64,000 nt of DNA from Prionace glauca (Eukaryota > Chordata > Chondrichthyes > Carcharhiniformes > Carcharhinidae). Position 1 is the stretch's first letter. The number at the start of each line of letters is the position of its first letter. The notes under the pieces are model-generated. The model worked only from the letters and a program-made list of their open reading frames with translations, had not been told where the DNA came from and did no database searches. Shown here in pieces: positions 23,601 through 33,773 of the stretch. Position numbers and translations under genes: made by a program. The stretch spans positions 62,770,470 through 62,834,469 of the forward strand of contig CM075724.1 in the NCBI GenBank assembly GCA_037974335.1, in the 5' to 3' direction.

Positions 23601-24586
23601 AATTATAGATTTTCTTATCAATAATTCCCGCCTTATATGAGTTTGAAATCAATTACATTTATCATACACACATCAATAACAATCCCTAACATTCACCTCA
23701 GCTAATAGCATTTTACCATCCAGCATAATGATATGGTATGCATCCATGTAATTTGGACTCTAACTCCTATCTTGGCTAAAGTCACTTCTTTTTTGCCTGA
23801 TTACCCTAGACGCCACTACAGAGATCATAGTCGACGTTCCTACAGATCAATGCCAAACTGGATGGACATGTGAGCCCGTGTCTGGGCACGTCCCCATCCT
23901 AAGTCTAGACAATGACCAAACTTATTCATTGATGTTGCAATATGTGTTCCCGCGTAAGAAACTTTCCTGCTATGAACTTTGCTAGCTACGGGTTCCCGGG
24001 CCTTTGACTCTGAACTATTCGTCTTTACTATCATCGCTTGCAGTAACCTGCTTTCATCTGAAGTTAACAATGTTTCATACAACACTTAAAATATATTAGA
24101 ATATCAATATACTGTTTTAAATCATAATTACTTTTTAACTCACTAACCGATTTTACATGTGTATAAACTATTCTCTCATTAGCTTATTAACATATCTTAA
24201 AATCACTTAACCCCTGACTGGCAGCCCTGTCAGTGTCTTAATGTATTCTGCTTAAAAACCTCATCAACTGGTTAGAAATTTCCCACATTATTATGTCTCC
24301 CCCAACAATTGTTTTTAGTTTTATTACCTGTCCCATTGCCCCCCTTATCATGAATATTCTACATCGCATGGCCCCGGCTGTTTTCCTTTTTTCCCGTTGT
24401 TTGTGTCGTGAATATACTTACCAGTAAGCTCTACCTAATTTCCGCAGACTGTAGAATTCAAGACATGTTTCTCCTGAAGTCTTCCTAACCCTGCTCATAC
24501 TTTGCTTTCTCTGATGTTGGGATGTTGTTTTTCTATCAGTTGAATTATTGTCAATAATAACCGCCTCCTGATTTATCTTGTTTTCC
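20617..24586. other. intergenic sequence without a recognised gene
   Basis: AT-rich single-copy-looking DNA. Open frames on the two strands largely shadow each other (for example near 20950-21230) and show no recognisable domain. No LINE or SINE was seen here, unlike the flanks. Confidence 0.45.
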
Positions 24587-24974
24587 ATCTGACTCATTGT
24601 CATCCCGACATCGAACTTGCCCGCGAATTGCAGTTTCTGAATATAAAGGAAATTGCAACACATGGTGGATGTGGCATTGAACGGAAAACATTGCGACCCT
24701 CCTTTCACAATTACAGGCATCCATAAAATATACCAAGTTGCATTGACAAGCTCAAACGATTCCACAAAAGTATTTAATCAATCTGACGCATTGTCTTCCC
24801 GACATCGAACTTGCCCGTGAATTGCAGTTTCTGAATATAAAGGAAATTGCAACACATGGTGGATGTGACATTGAACGGAAAACATTGTGACCCTCCTTTC
24901 ACAATTACAGATACCCATGAAATATATCAAGTTGCATTGGCAAGCTCAAACGATTCGACAAAAGTATTTAATCA
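24587..24974. repeat. exact-boundary tandem duplication, two units of 194 bp
   Basis: Unit 1 is 24587-24780 and unit 2 is 24781-24974. Both start ATCTGAC and end AAAGTATTTAATCA, with about a dozen differences. It lies 264 bp upstream of the gene 2 start codon. A minus-strand open frame of 115 codons (24418-24765) runs through unit 1 but is not preserved in unit 2. Confidence 0.9.
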
Positions 24975-25237
24975 AGTACAACATATTATGCAACTTTAAA
25001 GATACCTTACAAAAGGAATTTGAAGTTACCTCGAATGTTACGTGATAAGGGTTAAATAATCTACCTGAAGCATACGCCTTCATCTTACTCTTTAAACTCG
25101 GCCGCTGGCACCAGAATCAGTAGAGTATCGCCTCATACGTCATCACTTCACATTGTTCATCATGTTATTCGTGGCGCTATTTCTCCTCAGATCGAGACTT
25201 TCGTGTTACCTTCACACGTCCAGTACCTATCGCTAAA

Positions 25238-25292
25238 ATGGCATCGGGAGTTGTGCTTCAGAGCGCACAGATCATCTGGATTATCTTGATTG
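25238..25292 (+). CDS. gene 2 exon 1: signal peptide
   Basis: Encodes [18 protein letters not shown] and ends in phase 1 at donor GTATTT (25293). The donor begins GTATT, as in gene 1. The leader is hydrophobic but short, completed by the first V-exon residues. Confidence 0.78.
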
Positions 25293-28200
25293 GTATTTGC
25301 TATAGTTCACTCCTTGTCTTTACGTCTGTGTCTCGCTCTCGGTCTGCCTGTTGTTTTTATAACTAAAACGAGTGTTCATTTTCTTTCATAGTTGCTGCCA
25401 ATCCTCTGATTGAAGTGACTCAGGTCCCTAAAAATATCAATTCGATAATCGGGACTAATGTTGCGTTCGACTGCACGTTTCCTGCTTCTCAAGACGATTT
25501 AGATGTGAATGTTTATTGGTGGAAACTTGGCGAAAAAGATTTGATGCAGCCACGATCAGATAGCAGGAAATGGTTTGCCACTGGTAATGGAAGAGCCTCC
25601 TTTCAACTCTTGAATATCAGTATTCGGGACTCTGGAGTCTATTACTGCGGAGTGACACTTCAGGGAAACTGGGTCGCAAATGGAAGTGGATCAAGACTCG
25701 TCGTCCGTGGTAAGAAAAGTGTTAAGACGCTAGGCTGCGTAGTGTCAAGGTTATTCAAATAAATAAGAAAGATTAGCATCCCTTCAGAATTCTCTTGGTC
25801 GATTCTTAAATAGTTACATTGGAAATAAATTGCTCCAATAGAAATATTCTAGGCATGAAATAAAGATACTCTTTTCACCTTCTTACTTGTTTCAGTAATA
25901 ATTATTTCTGCCCTTTCATGTGTTCAAACCTGCATCGGAAATATTTTCAGGTCATTCAAGAGCGGTTGAAGATTATGAGTCAACTTGAAGTAATTTCGAT
26001 ACAAATAATATTTTGCATAATTTAAAATAGTGCTTATTATCAAAACAAAACATGTTACACGTCTTTTTATTGAGTTCAATGACAATCAGAACACAAATCA
26101 TACTCTTCCTGCGTTAAAACGAATGTCTGTACAGGGCACTGGTGTTTCCAACAGTTTTATAAGCGGATTGCAGTTTTAATGTATGAACCTGGCAGCAGAT
26201 CTGCACACAATAATATTCCATAAACAGAAAAGAGAAATTGCCAAATAATTACTGACAGTGTTTCGGGGACTAATCACTAGCCATGTCAATGTATTTCTCT
26301 GAGTAGCGCTGGAGGTTACGTAGAGTTTATCTCCTCCAAAGCACGAAATATTTAAAAGTGCAATACTCCCTCCGTACTATAATAAAGAGTTTGCAGTCAT
26401 TACGTTCTTAAATTCGGGGAGTACAGTGCGGAACTCACGACTTTATCGGAGATAAGGATGCTGCATTTAACCTACGGAAATCACAATGTGCTCCAAGTCT
26501 AAAATCAGGCGCTCAGATGTTTGGCTATCATTTCAGTTCGTTATTCGGTCACTTTGGTCACTTCCTGACAGACTAACACAATAATCTGAATCTTCTCAAA
26601 TCCCTTCAAAAACGAATATGTCGCCGATTTAGAACTTGATGAAACTATTCCTGAGTTGTTCAAACTCTACTCGTCGCAATAATTAATCTTCAGATACATC
26701 TGGCGCATTGAAGTAAGCAGTGAAATGAATCCCCGGTTGGGATTTTGTTCACTCCTTGCGAACTCACGATAGAACTATATCACCTCCATTTAGCTATCGG
26801 ATTATAGCAATGGTCAGCAATGGGACGGGTTGTGGGCGTGGGATCTCAATTCCTCCGCTCATTGTAAGTAGCGATATAGTCTAAGGGCCTTCTGGAAGTT
26901 TCATCAGATTGCTAATTGACAGCAAATAAACTCTTCACAAAGGCATTTCCCATTCAGTACAAGAGCAACCCCAAATGTTTCATCCGTATTCCGAGTTCGT
27001 CTACCCATGCAGGCAAACAGAAAAATCTAATTTCGAAAATTTACATAGGGAACGATACAATTGCGCCCAGTTCAAAAGATTTGGAATGCTTGTCAGAAGC
27101 AGATTCAGTAGAAATTTAAAAGGAAATGTGATATGCATTTGAAGTAGAATATTTGCTGCGCTGGGGTAAGAGCCGAGGCGTGAAATTAATTGCTTATTTC
27201 TTGCAAAGAGCCACCGCAGATACAATAAACCGACTGGCATTCTTTATACTCTATGATACAATAATTGACAATAATTATCGAGCGATTTTTAAATTCCGCC
27301 AGTAATAAACAGATTGATAGCTCTTTGAGCTGTTTTAGCTCAAATCGAATAAAAGTGAATGCCACTCGGCAGAATTTACGGTATATATAACTTCATTTCT
27401 CGATCTTTCGCCAGCTCTTCCAACTCCCGTGACGATTCTTCCCCGCGCATCTGCGAGCAATGTACCCGATTCTTTGAAGCTCGTGTGCGAAATGGCTTCA
27501 TTTTACCCGGCGGATCTAACTATAATTTGGTACAAAAATAATGAAAGCATTGAGAATGGAATTCACACCATCAAACAACTCAGCAAAACTGGAATGTTTG
27601 AAGCTTCCAGCTACTATGAAGAGGCACAACCTGTCCAGGGAGGGACTGTGTATGCCTGCCTAGTTTCTCATGCCACTCTCCAGATTCCGGCCATGGCAAG
27701 TTACATAGTTCCCAATTGTAAAGCAGGTATGAAATCAGTTTTCCTGGAAAAATGACAATGCAATAAAATCTAACGTTATTGAAAGTGAACGGGCTGTAAA
27801 TTTCAGCGCAGTGACAACGATGGCAATAAAATGCAAAACATTTTGGAAAACCAGGTCATTATTTAAAGTATTGAAGTGTATTCTTTATTTCCACTGCCTT
27901 TGCTTTTCTATTTTCAGCTCCTCGGAATAGTGACAATTTCTTAAATAGAGGAAATTTCCACCTTTAGTCAGAATTTAAAAGGTGGTCTGGCTGAACCGCG
28001 TCATATATACTGCCTGATTTTACTTCCAACTTATTACACAACGAAATTTGAATATTCGCGCAATGCAATTGCATCTCGACAGCTCAGTAAATACTGAAAT
28101 CCAGAAAATATTGTTTTCACAAAATACATTTCCCTCACCTGTTCAACTTCATTCATCAATTTATTCAAACTGCGTTCATTATCTGCCGATTTCCCATTTC

Positions 28201-31200
28201 AACTCAGATAATCACTGATTTAGTGCCTCCCCATTGTAACCACGAGTGATTTTCTTTAGTCCGGCGCAGGTCTGAGACGTGTATTGTAGTTCTTCACCCT
28301 GAAGTGGGAATGAACCCTTGACAGCTCTGCGGGAAATGTATATCTGAAGATTTTTGTGTTTGCGATTTGTAATGGAATGGAAAACGTGTACAAACTACCA
28401 TTCTTTCTGCTGGTTATTAAATACTTGCTGCATATCTTTAACTTTCTTGAAATAATGCTAGTCAGGTGGTTTGAAATTTAAAATTATGTGTTGACACAGT
28501 GGGTAAAAATTTTCACTCGCATCTTGTAGAGAAATAAACATGTCTTGACACACGAGCAAAGTAAACCCTAACATGGAGAAGTCACGATACAACTCCACAT
28601 AATGCCAAAGGGAATTAATACTTGAATTAACTAACTTAATAAAACACAATTTTAATATTTTACTGCATCAGTAGTAACCGAGTGTGAAAAAATAACAGGA
28701 CCAAGTATCGGTGAGGCGAGAATTAAAATAATTGTTCCCTTCCGCCCGCCAGGGAAAAGTAGCGGGCGAGGGACTGACCATGGAAAGGTCCTTTGACCTC
28801 ATATGGGATTTTCCGGTTGTGGGGCGAGTGCAGAGGGAACATCTAGCCCTCTGTAGTTCGTCTTCAGCAACAGCGCAAATTGGGCGATAGCGAGTTAGTA
28901 GCGGTTTTTACATTTTTCCTGATTGCCATTTAACTTTCCACAGGTTAAATGATGCGATGTGTCACTTGCCCACCCTAACACGCATCGCTTAGTTTTAAAT
29001 ACCGGGAAGTGAATTTTCACCAAAGTACACGCTGATTCCCCATACTGGGATCCAAGGGCCTTTGGCCTTGTGGATCCAGAACTGGCTTGCCTGCAGAAGG
29101 CAGAGAGTGGTTGTGGATGGGTCTTTTTCGGAATGGAGGTCAGTCACCAGTGGGGTGCCCCAGGGATCTGTTCTGGGACCCTTGCTGTTTGTCATTTTCA
29201 TAAATGACATGGATGAGGAAGTGGAGGGATGGGTTAGCAAGTTCGCTGATGACACGAAGGTCGGCGGTGTTGTGGATGGTCTGGAAGGATGTCAAAAGTT
29301 GCAGCAGGACATAGATAGGATGCAGGAATAGGCGGAGAAGTGGCAGATGGACTTCAACGCGGATAAATGTGTAGTCGTCCATTTCGGCAGAACCAACGGG
29401 ATGAACGAGTACACTATTAAGGGCAGGGGTCTTAGTAGCGTTGAAGAGCAGAAGGATCTCGGGGTCGGGGTTCACAGGACTCTTAAATCGGCCTCGCAGG
29501 TGGAGAAGGTGGTCAAGAAGGCGTATGGTGTACTGGCCTTCATTAATCGAGGGATTGAGTTTAGGAGTCGGGAGGTAATGCTGCAACTTTACAGGACCCT
29601 CGCCAGGCCTCATTTGGAGTACTGTGCGCAGTTCTGGTCGCCTCACTATAGGAAAGACGTAGAAGCTATTGAAAGGGTGCAGAGGAGATTTACAAGGATG
29701 TTGCCTGGACTGGAAGGCATGCCTTATGAAGATAGGTTGAGGGAGCTGGGACTCTTTTCCCTGGAGAGGCGAAGGTTGAGAGGCGACCTGATAGAAGTTT
29801 ATAAAATGTTGAGAGGAATAGATAGGGTGGACTCTCAGAGGCTATTTCCCCGGGTTGAAATGGTCGCTACGAGAGGACACAGATTTAAGGTGCGGGGAGG
29901 GAAGTACAGAGGTGATGTTAGGGGTAAGTTTTTCACTCAGAGGGTGGTGAGTGAATGGAATCGGCTGCCGTCGTCGGTGGTGGAGGCGAACTCGCTGGGG
30001 TCTTTTAAAAGACTTCTGGATGAGTATATGGGGTTTAATGAGATTGGGGGTTATAGATAGGTCTATAGATTGGTGGGGTTGATGCGATCGGCGCAACTCG
30101 AGGGCCGAAGGGCCTGTTTGTGCTGTAATGTTCTATGTTCTATGTTCTAAACTGATCGAACAATTCTTCGATATCAGGAGCTCTTGGGAGTTGTTATCTT
30201 CGAGTTTCAAAGTTATGTCAATCTTTCAGGTCGTGACAGGGCCTTGTCCTCATCTTATTTACGAATCTTTGGGTGCGCAGGCTTCGCATTGATGTTTTTG
30301 TTGCCAGTGATCTTCATTAGAAAGTTGTTCACATTCGGCGACCATAAAGGTAAGACATCGCATTAGAACGTAATAAAATTATAAATCAGAAATAACAGGA
30401 AGCAACCGATGAGCAGCAAAAGATGGTTGATCCAAGTTTGAACCCAACTTTCTATTGACGCTGGAAGAATTCAGTTAGTTGTTGGATTTTGAAATTAGTT
30501 TGTGATATTGATTATAGTATTTATTTTAGATTGGCATGAGTTTAACGATAGATTGTGTTTTCAGAACGCAATCTCCCAACACACCCCAATCTGAAAATGT
30601 CATCCCTGCATCCATGAGGTTAAACAAACTACGGGAATAATATATCCAAAATTGTTTTCCCCATCATTTAGGCAGATATTCCTTTTTTAAAAAACTGCAG
30701 TGAAGACTTTTAAATTAGTATTTGCTATTCAGTATTCCATGGCGTAAACACAGTTTGTGGAGTTTAATGATGCTTTCTTGTCTTATCCTCACTGTAAACT
30801 GATATTTTTTTGCATCACTGACAATGGCGTTTTGAATTTTGTGTTTTAGTAAGCAGACAGAGAAAAGACGAAGCAAACAGAAATGACAAATCAGTAAGTT
30901 AATAATACTCATTCGACTGATGTTTTAAATATAATGTGCAAATTTTGTGTCGAGCCGAAAGCATCTGACATTTGGTACTGTTACCCGCTAAGTTTTAGCT
31001 GGCTCTACTGGAAGGAAAAAAATGCAGCGTTTACTAATTTCCGTCTTTTTGTGCTTCATGTCAATCTAGTTAGTGTCAAACAAAATGCCAGGTTTACATT
31101 TGTACTCCACACTTCGGGCACTCAAAGTTAGTTTAGTCAACGTCCTGGAGGCGGATATAGCATTAGCATTTTGGAGTTTCGGCGTGTTTCTGGCTATCAA

Positions 31201-32667
31201 ATTCGAGCTTTTGTATTGACGTTCACCCGAAACTACGTCACTTAGATGGAATTTGCAATATTTCGCCTATTGTAACAATGGCAATCAATCCTTCAAAAGG
31301 ATTCATCGGTTCTTCATTTTGACGAGCTGTTGTGGTGAAAGACACTTAGTAAAGAATATTATCATTTTGCATATAATTACTGCTTGAAAATATTACTTAT
31401 CGCTTGGAGTTAGGTTGAGGTCAATTGGACCTTACTAATACTTAAATCACTAGATTGATCATTTTCGCGGAAGTTTTAGCTTTGAAGGTCAACTAGACAC
31501 ACTAGGGACCTTTTAATATAAAATCATGAAGATCTGATTGAAGAATTGGAATTTTGAAGCATCTTGCGCCAATTAGTGGGGAAATTTATTTCCACTGAAT
31601 AGGTTACAAGAGGATATAATCTAATATTATCACCAGAGGAACAGAGAGGTAGGAGAATCTTTCTCAGTCAGAGAGCTGTTAGAGAATGGAATTCCACATG
31701 AGAACAGCAGGAAATATAATCCATACAAGAATTTACAACAAGAGGCAATATAAATTTCCAAAACAAAATAGATAACTTGGTATGGGGAGAAAATACAAGT
31801 GTATGGGGCTAAATAAAAAAATGCCTTAAGGACAGCTACAAGGACAACTTTGCAATATTTTCAGTTTTCAGTGCTTTCTCAAACAAGTAACTTGTGAAAT
31901 ACTGAATGCAATGAACATTCCAGTAGGGTATCCTTCACAAGTTTGCAATCACTGTTAAGCTAAACTAACAGCCACTGTGAATTTGGGGGAGGGGGGTGGT
32001 GGGGGGCTGGTGGGGGGCAAACTTATTTGAGGGGGCAAGATATCAGTTGAAAGAATCATAGAATCCCTAATGCAAAACAGGGTCATTCGGCCCATCGAGC
32101 CTGCACTACATTAGTCCCATCCACGCCCTATCCGAACAACCCTATGTATTTTCCCTCCTAATTCCCCCTGGCACTAAGGAGCAATTTAGCGTGGCCAATC
32201 CACCTAATCTGCAAATCTTTAGACCGTGGAAAGAAATCGGAACATCCGGAGGAAACCCACCTAGACACGGGGAAAACACACGAACTCCAGCACAGACAGT
32301 GACCGAAGCCGGGAATCGAAAGTTGGTCCTTGGCGTTGTGATGAGGCAACGCTAACCACTCTGCCACCATGCTGCCCCTAGCATTTGCCTAATTTAATTT
32401 GGTGACCCAATATGTAAGTTTGTTAAGCCAAAGACGACTCAAATATTATGATGAAATCACTTCGATTTATTATGTATTCTGCAGATAAATGAGCTTAAGG
32501 CCTAACTTTACAAAACATCTCTTTTATAGACCTTGCAAGACGCAACTGACAAACCGCTGGCTTATGCAGAAGTCGAACTAATTAGTTCTGAGAAAAATGG
32601 AAGTCTGAGAGCCAAGGAAAAGGGCACAGAATACGCAGATATTAGGAATGTAGGACAAGAGAGATAA
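25238..32667 (+). CDS. Receptor gene 2: V(J)-C1 immunoglobulin-superfamily receptor with ITIM, ITSM and a membrane-edge arginine
   Basis: Predicted type I membrane receptor of 328 residues from six exons: 25238-25292, 25392-25709, 27415-27726, 30230-30349, 30850-30893 and 32530-32667. All junctions are GT-AG and the total is 987 nt, in frame. The order is the same as gene 1: leader, V domain with J-like strand, C1 domain, membrane helix, 44-nt linker exon, tail. The tail carries LAYAEV (ITIM) and TEYADI (TxYxxI, ITSM form). Inhibitory signalling through SHP phosphatases is inferred from these motifs. In addition [10 protein letters not shown] places an Arg at the outer end of the helix, where NKp30 and KIR2DL4 carry the Arg that binds FcR-gamma or CD3-zeta type adaptors. 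Dual signalling is therefore possible but unproven. Cys in VPNCKAG may link chains. Confidence 0.85.
25392..25709 (+). CDS. gene 2 exon 2: V-type Ig domain with J-like strand
   Basis: 318 nt, phase 1 at both ends, only 99 bp after the leader exon. Cys in FDCTF, Trp in VYWWKLG, DSGVYYC, then [10 protein letters not shown] as the J-like strand in the same exon. Aligns along its whole length with gene 1 (WWK, DSG-Y-C, NG-GS-L-V). Confidence 0.92.
25750..27414 (+). other. gene 2 intron between V and C1 exons
   Basis: About 1.7 kb of AT-rich sequence. No repeat family used elsewhere in the window and no further Ig exon was found on either strand. Confidence 0.4.
27415..27726 (+). CDS. gene 2 exon 3: C1-type Ig domain
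   Basis: 312 nt, phase 1 at both ends. [20 protein letters not shown] and YACLVSH carry the two Cys, FYP and Trp of a C1 domain, and an extra Cys sits in VPNCKAG just before the membrane exon. Confidence 0.92.
29048..30150 (+). mobile_element. CR1-type LINE, family B copy 2, in gene 2 intron
   Basis: 5' truncated reverse transcriptase: [32 protein letters not shown], then from 29347 a 237-codon frame with [11 protein letters not shown] and [11 protein letters not shown]. One TAG at 29329-29331 separates the two frames. It ends with GGGCCTGTTTGTGCTGTAAT and (TTCTATG)n. It lies sense to gene 2, 80 bp upstream of its membrane exon. It looks younger than the copy at 3.8 kb. Confidence 0.9.
30230..30349 (+). 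CDS. gene 2 exon 4: transmembrane segment with outer-edge arginine
   Basis: 120 nt, phase 1 to phase 1, acceptor CAATCTTTCAG, donor GTAAGA. Encodes [11 protein letters not shown], then [18 protein letters not shown] (18 hydrophobic residues), then RK. The GCAG-like core aligns with gene 1 GCTAGG, placing the Arg opposite gene 1 Trp in YVWIS. Confidence 0.85.
30850..30893 (+). CDS. gene 2 exon 5: short cytoplasmic linker
   Basis: 44 nt, phase 1 in and phase 0 out, acceptor TTTGTGTTTTAG, donor GTAAGT. Encodes [14 protein letters not shown], highly charged. Same length and phases as gene 1 exon 16203-16246. Confidence 0.8.
31540..31830 (+). mobile_element. old CR1-type LINE 3' remnant in gene 2 intron
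   Basis: CAGTCAGAGAGCTGTTAGAG and GAATGGAATTCC match the FFTQRVV-EWNS region of CR1-type reverse transcriptases at the DNA level, with no open frame left. Confidence 0.4.
32044..32378 (-). mobile_element. tRNA-derived SINE, type S1, in gene 2 intron
   Basis: Minus-strand head near 32378 with A-box-like GTGGCAGAGTGGTTAGCGTT, degenerate B box, conserved body and a GGATTCTATGATTC tail near 32050. It is about 150 bp from the gene 2 tail exon. A G-rich tract at 31985-32035 lies beside it. Confidence 0.82.
32530..32667 (+). CDS. gene 2 exon 6: ITIM/ITSM tail
   Basis: Phase-0 acceptor TCTTTTATAG, 45 residues then TAA 32665-32667. LAYAEV and TEYADI are separated by 22 residues between tyrosines, as in gene 1. 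No internal donor equivalent to gene 1 position 17408 is evident. Confidence 0.88.
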   Translation, partial: TLQDATDKPLAYAEVELISSEKNGSLRAKEKGTEYADIRNVGQER

Positions 32668-33025
32668 GTGCCGAATGACAACGGAGAACTAAGTTTCAAT
32701 TAATGCCAATATTCGCCTTTTACTTCTTTACGGTGACCGGATCTACGCACATGACATTGGATGACTTCTCTTTTCATCAATACAATCTTTTATCACCCAG
32801 ATTAAGTTGAGCCCAAAGTTACAGTTAAAATTTTACAGCTAACGGAATTTTACGTTTGCAATTATGACGGAATTCGCACATTTACAGAACAAAACGGAAG
32901 CCAATAATTTACTGTGGGTGAATCTCTGCTTCAGTTTAACTTAGGCTGTAAAGATCACCAAATACTTTAATTTCCGTAGAAGCATTACGTGATGGGAACG
33001 CCCCCTTTTCGGTTGTTAGCCTACT

Positions 33026-33031
33026 AATAAA
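33026..33031 (+). terminator. possible polyadenylation signal of gene 2
   Basis: AATAAA 359 bp after the gene 2 stop codon, a plausible distance. It is a short motif in AT-rich DNA, so support is weak. Confidence 0.4.
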
Positions 33032-33773
33032 ATTCCTTGGAAAAGATTACGCCTTGTTTATCAATGAGGGACGTGTAGTACTTTTAAAGCGTTCTAATTA
33101 TTCTTACTGCTAAACATCCTAGCTCATCCTGGAAACCGAATCATACATTTGTGGCAGTTGAAATTTCACCATCATGTTACAAATGCCATCAGTTTTAAAA
33201 ATATTTTAAAGTTTCAGCTTGTACCTGAACGCAAACATGACCGCGAATTTTGCTGTCTGCAAATGAAAATGAAAAATGAATCTTCCTGGTTTGCTGTGTG
33301 CGAATAGTTGTGTGATTAGCGACTTACTCGTTCGTTTGTTTGCATTAACGGTGATACAGCCGAAGGTCGTTCGTTGACTTGTCATTGGATGTAAACTCAA
33401 TCGACAAAGAGGAATGTTATGCAACAGAAATCGCTTTTTGAGCAGCATTCTTTAAGATCAGAGACCAGGAGCATTTCTCTGATGTTGACTAGAAAGCGCA
33501 CTGTGATCTTTGTCCAAACGTTATAGCAACTTAGGAAATGTTTTTGATTAATGTGGCAGTGAAACTTGCGAGCTACACGAACAATTAATGTTGTCTGTAA
33601 AAGATCTGCATTACTGGACTGGTAACCTAGAGATCCAGAGTAATGATCTGGGAATCTAGGTTTAAATCCCACCATGGTAGACGGTGAATTTCGAATTCAA
33701 TAAAGGTCTGGAATTAAAAGTCAAATGACGACAGAGAAACAATTGTTGTAAAAGCCCATCTGGTTCACGAAAG

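Noticed and set aside
24418-24765. 115-codon minus-strand open frame near the tandem duplication
   Set aside because: No recognised domain, and the reading frame is not kept in the second duplicated unit, so coding is unlikely.
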